The notes under the pieces: model-generated
Seen by the model: only the letters and a program-made list of their open reading frames with translations
The model's database searches: none
What the model was told of the DNA's origin: nothing
Origin: Paenibacillus sp. FSL R7-0204
GTDB lineage: Bacteria; Bacillota; Bacilli; Paenibacillales; Paenibacillaceae
NCBI RefSeq assembly: GCF_038002225.1
Contig: NZ_JBBOCA010000001.1
Location: 2,604,001 to 2,668,000 of the forward strand
Reading direction: 5' to 3'
DNA: 64,000 bases
Made by a program: the position numbers and the translations under genes
Part shown: one piece after another, positions 63,440 to 64,000 of the stretch
Layout: each line of letters opens with the position of its first letter
Position numbering within the stretch: position 1 is the first letter of the stretch

Positions 63440-63486
63440 AAAGAGGCGTCCCTGATCATCCTGCGATGATGGGGGACGCCTCTTTG
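63440..63486. terminator. Bidirectional terminator between Gre-like gene and nadE
   Basis: AAAGAGGCGTCCC and GGGACGCCTCTTT pair perfectly, with an inner GATCATC/GATGAT stem. A- and T-runs flank it on both sides. Confidence 0.85.
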
Positions 63487-63514
63487 CCTTCGGCCCTGTT
63501 GCTGCGGCCAGGAG

Positions 63515-64000
63515 CTACAGTTCTTCGATTTCCTGCAGCCAGAGCGCGGCAGAAGCATCGCTTGGCATGCGCCAGTCGCCGCGCGGCGAGAGGCTGACCG
63601 TACCGACCTTCGGTCCGTCCGGCAGGCAGGAACGCTTGAACTGCTGGGTGAAGAAGCGGGTGACGAACACCTTCAGCCAGGCGGTTAGCTGCTCCTTGGG
63701 ATAAGCACCGCCGAAGGCGTGCTGGGCGAGGTAGAGCATTTTGCCGGGAGAAGCGCCAGTACGCAGCATGTAATAGAGGAAGAAGTCATGCACAATGTAA
63801 GGCCCCAGAATATTCTCGGTCAGCTGGACAATCTCTCCGGTTGCCGAAGGCGGCAGCAGCTCCGGGCTGATTCCGGTCTCGATAATGCTGTAGAGGTATT
63901 TGTTCACCGTCTCGTCGGCTTCATGGTCCGCATACCAGGCGACAACATACTGGATCAGCGTCTTCGGAATGCCCGAATTCACGCTGTACATTGACATATG
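63515..64000 (-). CDS. nadE: NAD+ synthetase, C-terminal part (cut by window)
   Basis: About 160 residues of the C-terminus; the gene continues beyond 64000. The segment FTQQFKRSCLPDGPKVGTVS followed by SPRGDWRMPSDA is the conserved end of glutamine-dependent NAD+ synthetase (NadE), which amidates nicotinic acid adenine dinucleotide. The ATG codons near 63997 are probably internal. Stop at 63515 after QEIEEL. Confidence 0.9.
   Translation of the reverse strand, partial: HMSMYSVNSGIPKTLIQYVVAWYADHEADETVNKYLYSIIETGISPELLPPSATGEIVQLTENILGPYIVHDFFLYYMLRTGASPGKMLYLAQHAFGGAYPKEQLTAWLKVFVTRFFTQQFKRSCLPDGPKVGTVSLSPRGDWRMPSDASAALWLQEIEEL

Overview
The window looks like part of a chromosome of a plant-polymer-degrading Paenibacillus or close relative. 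The signs are purine-rich Shine-Dalgarno sites, GTG/TTG starts, YesM/YesN-type two-component pairs next to LplB/YtcP-type sugar permeases, YheC/YheD spore-coat ATP-grasp protein, many AraC/LacI/GntR regulators and a moderately high GC content. I saw no rRNA, tRNA, insertion sequence, phage or CRISPR array. The two edge genes are cut (an AraC regulator at the left, NAD+ synthetase at the right).

Layout. 1-5.9 kb: a divergent AraC regulator and a tightly coupled five-gene operon (acyl carrier protein, ATP-grasp ligase, GT-B glycosyltransferase, radical SAM/SPASM-like enzyme, Gfo/Idh/MocA oxidoreductase). This looks like an undescribed small-molecule pathway; its ACP plus ATP-grasp pair recalls BtrI/BtrJ of butirosin synthesis. 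6.3-9.9 kb: nucleotidyltransferase, MFS exporter and divergent XRE-TPR regulator. 10.4-20.5 kb: a sugar ABC transporter with its own kinase/regulator, and a second kinase/regulator pair reading away from it. 20.7-24.8 kb: GntP-type permease, glycerate kinase and CdaR regulator. 25.0-30.4 kb: DapA-family aldolase, IclR regulator, xylonate-type dehydratase and GH43 xylosidase, which fit non-phosphorylative pentose use. 30.9-38.7 kb: uxuB, uxuA, a GntR regulator, an AraC regulator, GH67 alpha-glucuronidase and a Nif3-like protein, a glucuronoxylan side-chain module linked by shared palindromic operators. 38.9-41.7 kb: mannose-1-phosphate guanylyltransferase, a glycosyltransferase-like protein and YheC/D. 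42.0-48.1 kb: LacI regulator, sugar ABC transporter and GH30. 48.4-50.1 kb: Fur-controlled iron-siderophore binding protein and a secreted stalk-domain protein. 50.3-55.3 kb: LacI regulator and GH38 alpha-mannosidase sharing one operator. 55.4-61 kb: ABC-F ATPase, AraC regulator and GH78 rhamnosidase. 61.3-64 kb: Rrf2 regulator, methyltransferase, Gre-like protein and the NadE C-terminus.

The most unusual structure is in the gaps between genes. Six or seven intergenic regions hold arrays of short palindromes spaced at 51 bp (sometimes 52). The palindrome sequence changes from locus to locus but its symmetry and spacing persist, and two arrays are built as two direct units followed by two inverted units. 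Two further dispersed families occur as two copies each. Both have nested inverted repeats whose arms differ between copies in a compensatory way, as expected of structured RNA or cruciform elements.

All functional calls are by eye from protein motifs and gene context; no database search was run.
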